From: Eopsaltria australis
Taxonomy: Eukaryota > Chordata > Aves > Passeriformes > Petroicidae
Length of the DNA stretch: 64,000 nt
Reading direction: 5' to 3'
Assembly (NCBI GenBank): GCA_034509425.1
Contig: JAVTVJ010000015.1
Coordinates: forward strand, 1-64,000
Part shown: in pieces, positions 63,301 to 64,000 of the stretch
Layout of the letters: each line of letters starts with the position of its first letter
How positions within the stretch are numbered: position 1 is the stretch's first letter
Notes under the pieces: model-generated
The model's input: the letters and a program-made list of their open reading frames with translations, nothing else
Databases searched by the model: none
What the model was told of the DNA's origin: nothing
Program-made: the position numbers and the translations under genes

Positions 63301-64000
63301 GTGCCTGCAGCAAGCAGTGTTCTGCCATCTGCCCCCTGCTATGGTCACTCTGATATCCCTGCTGTTGCTGTAAATGAGGATGGAGAAAGGTGTTCCTGTT
63401 TTAGCTTTAACTGCAGTGGACCAAAGAAATTACTTGATTTTTGTAGCCTTGAGCATGAGAGTTTAACTATGGCATGGTGATGCAATAGCTATACCATAGT
63501 GAGAATCCTATTTTCCCATTAAAATATGGAAGCATCTTTCCCTGTGTAAGAAAATCTCTCCAGTTGCTTTTCTGTACTAAGTGGAACTGTTTAGAAGGTT
63601 AAGTATGAAATTCTAACCCAGTAGGAATTTGCTAATCACTCTATTAAATGATCCCTTGTTTCTAAATGTTGTACTTTAACAATCTTCAGAAACACGATTC
63701 CAAATCTGAGTTGATTTTATCTATTTCCCAGTGCTGTTCAGCTGTTTAGAGCCTTGAGCTAATGGCCTCAATCCTGCAAGCATTTGCCACACTTATTGGC
63801 ACTATGGCAAGTCCAAACAGTTCAAAATCATTAGTCATGAAAATCACTTTCAAATAACAAGATAAATAAAAAGACAAATCAAAGCCCTTTAAGTTTGCTG
63901 TTTTGTTGCTGAAATAATTGCTTGTGTTTTAATAAAATTTTGAAATCTCATATAATTTGAGATTTTCAGAAACGGGGTGAAAGAGAAAAAGTATCCAATA
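60351..64000. other. Non-coding interval to window end, no gene recognised
   Basis: Open frames are under 100 codons and lack domains. The region 60720-60960 is unique-looking with several AATTGTC/ATTTAAA-type motifs, but nothing specific can be named. No repeat family is recognised. Confidence 0.6.

Noticed and set aside
1..64000. CRISPR arrays, bacterial operons, or a defence or toxin system
   Set aside because: The intron-containing receptor, CR1 LINEs and avian-type LTRs show this is vertebrate nuclear DNA. No regularly spaced repeats with unique spacers were seen.

Overview
This window is vertebrate nuclear DNA, almost certainly from a bird. The evidence is a spliced receptor gene with an extremely GC-rich first exon in an AT-rich background, 5'-truncated CR1-type LINE copies, solo LTRs of a kind I associate with avian ERVL elements, and low repeat density. 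There are no bacterial-style operons, no CRISPR array and no convincing tRNA or rRNA.

One protein-coding gene can be supported: AVPR1A, the V1a-type vasotocin/vasopressin receptor, on the + strand. Its coding sequence is exon 1 (16086-17094) joined to exon 2 (18817-19100). The intron is 1,722 bp with GT-AG ends and splits a codon after its first base. The product is 430 residues with all seven membrane helices, the DRY motif, the TM3/ECL2 cysteine pair, an NPxxY-type motif and a palmitoylation-type Cys pair. A CpG island (about 15.72-17.53 kb) covers the promoter, exon 1 and the start of the intron. A likely polyadenylation signal lies 217 nt after the stop.

The rest looks like non-coding flank. 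1-15.7 kb: AT-rich sequence with one LTR fragment (about 10.86-10.99 kb), a 10-bp tandem repeat (11.37 kb), a complete solo LTR (11668-12238) and a poly-C run (13.2 kb). 19.3-46.7 kb: gene-poor, with a (TG)15 microsatellite, a perfect 13-bp hairpin (30.58 kb), an old degenerate tandem array (about 35.43-36.55 kb), and several stretches rich in homeodomain/E-box-like motifs that could be conserved regulatory elements. 46.7-48.2 kb: a second solo LTR in reverse orientation and a third LTR fragment. 54.67-55.99 kb: a degraded CR1 LINE on the minus strand. 56.43-57.08 kb: a CpG-richer patch with no evident gene and a 15-bp x3 repeat. 60.04-60.35 kb: a second short CR1 tail. The remainder has no recognisable gene.

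I see no sign of a novel multi-gene system. The more interesting points are local: an Ala/Gly-rich low-complexity third intracellular loop in the receptor, an intron-retention stop just after the donor site, a dinucleotide repeat just 3' of the gene, and an isolated CpG-rich patch far from any recognised gene.
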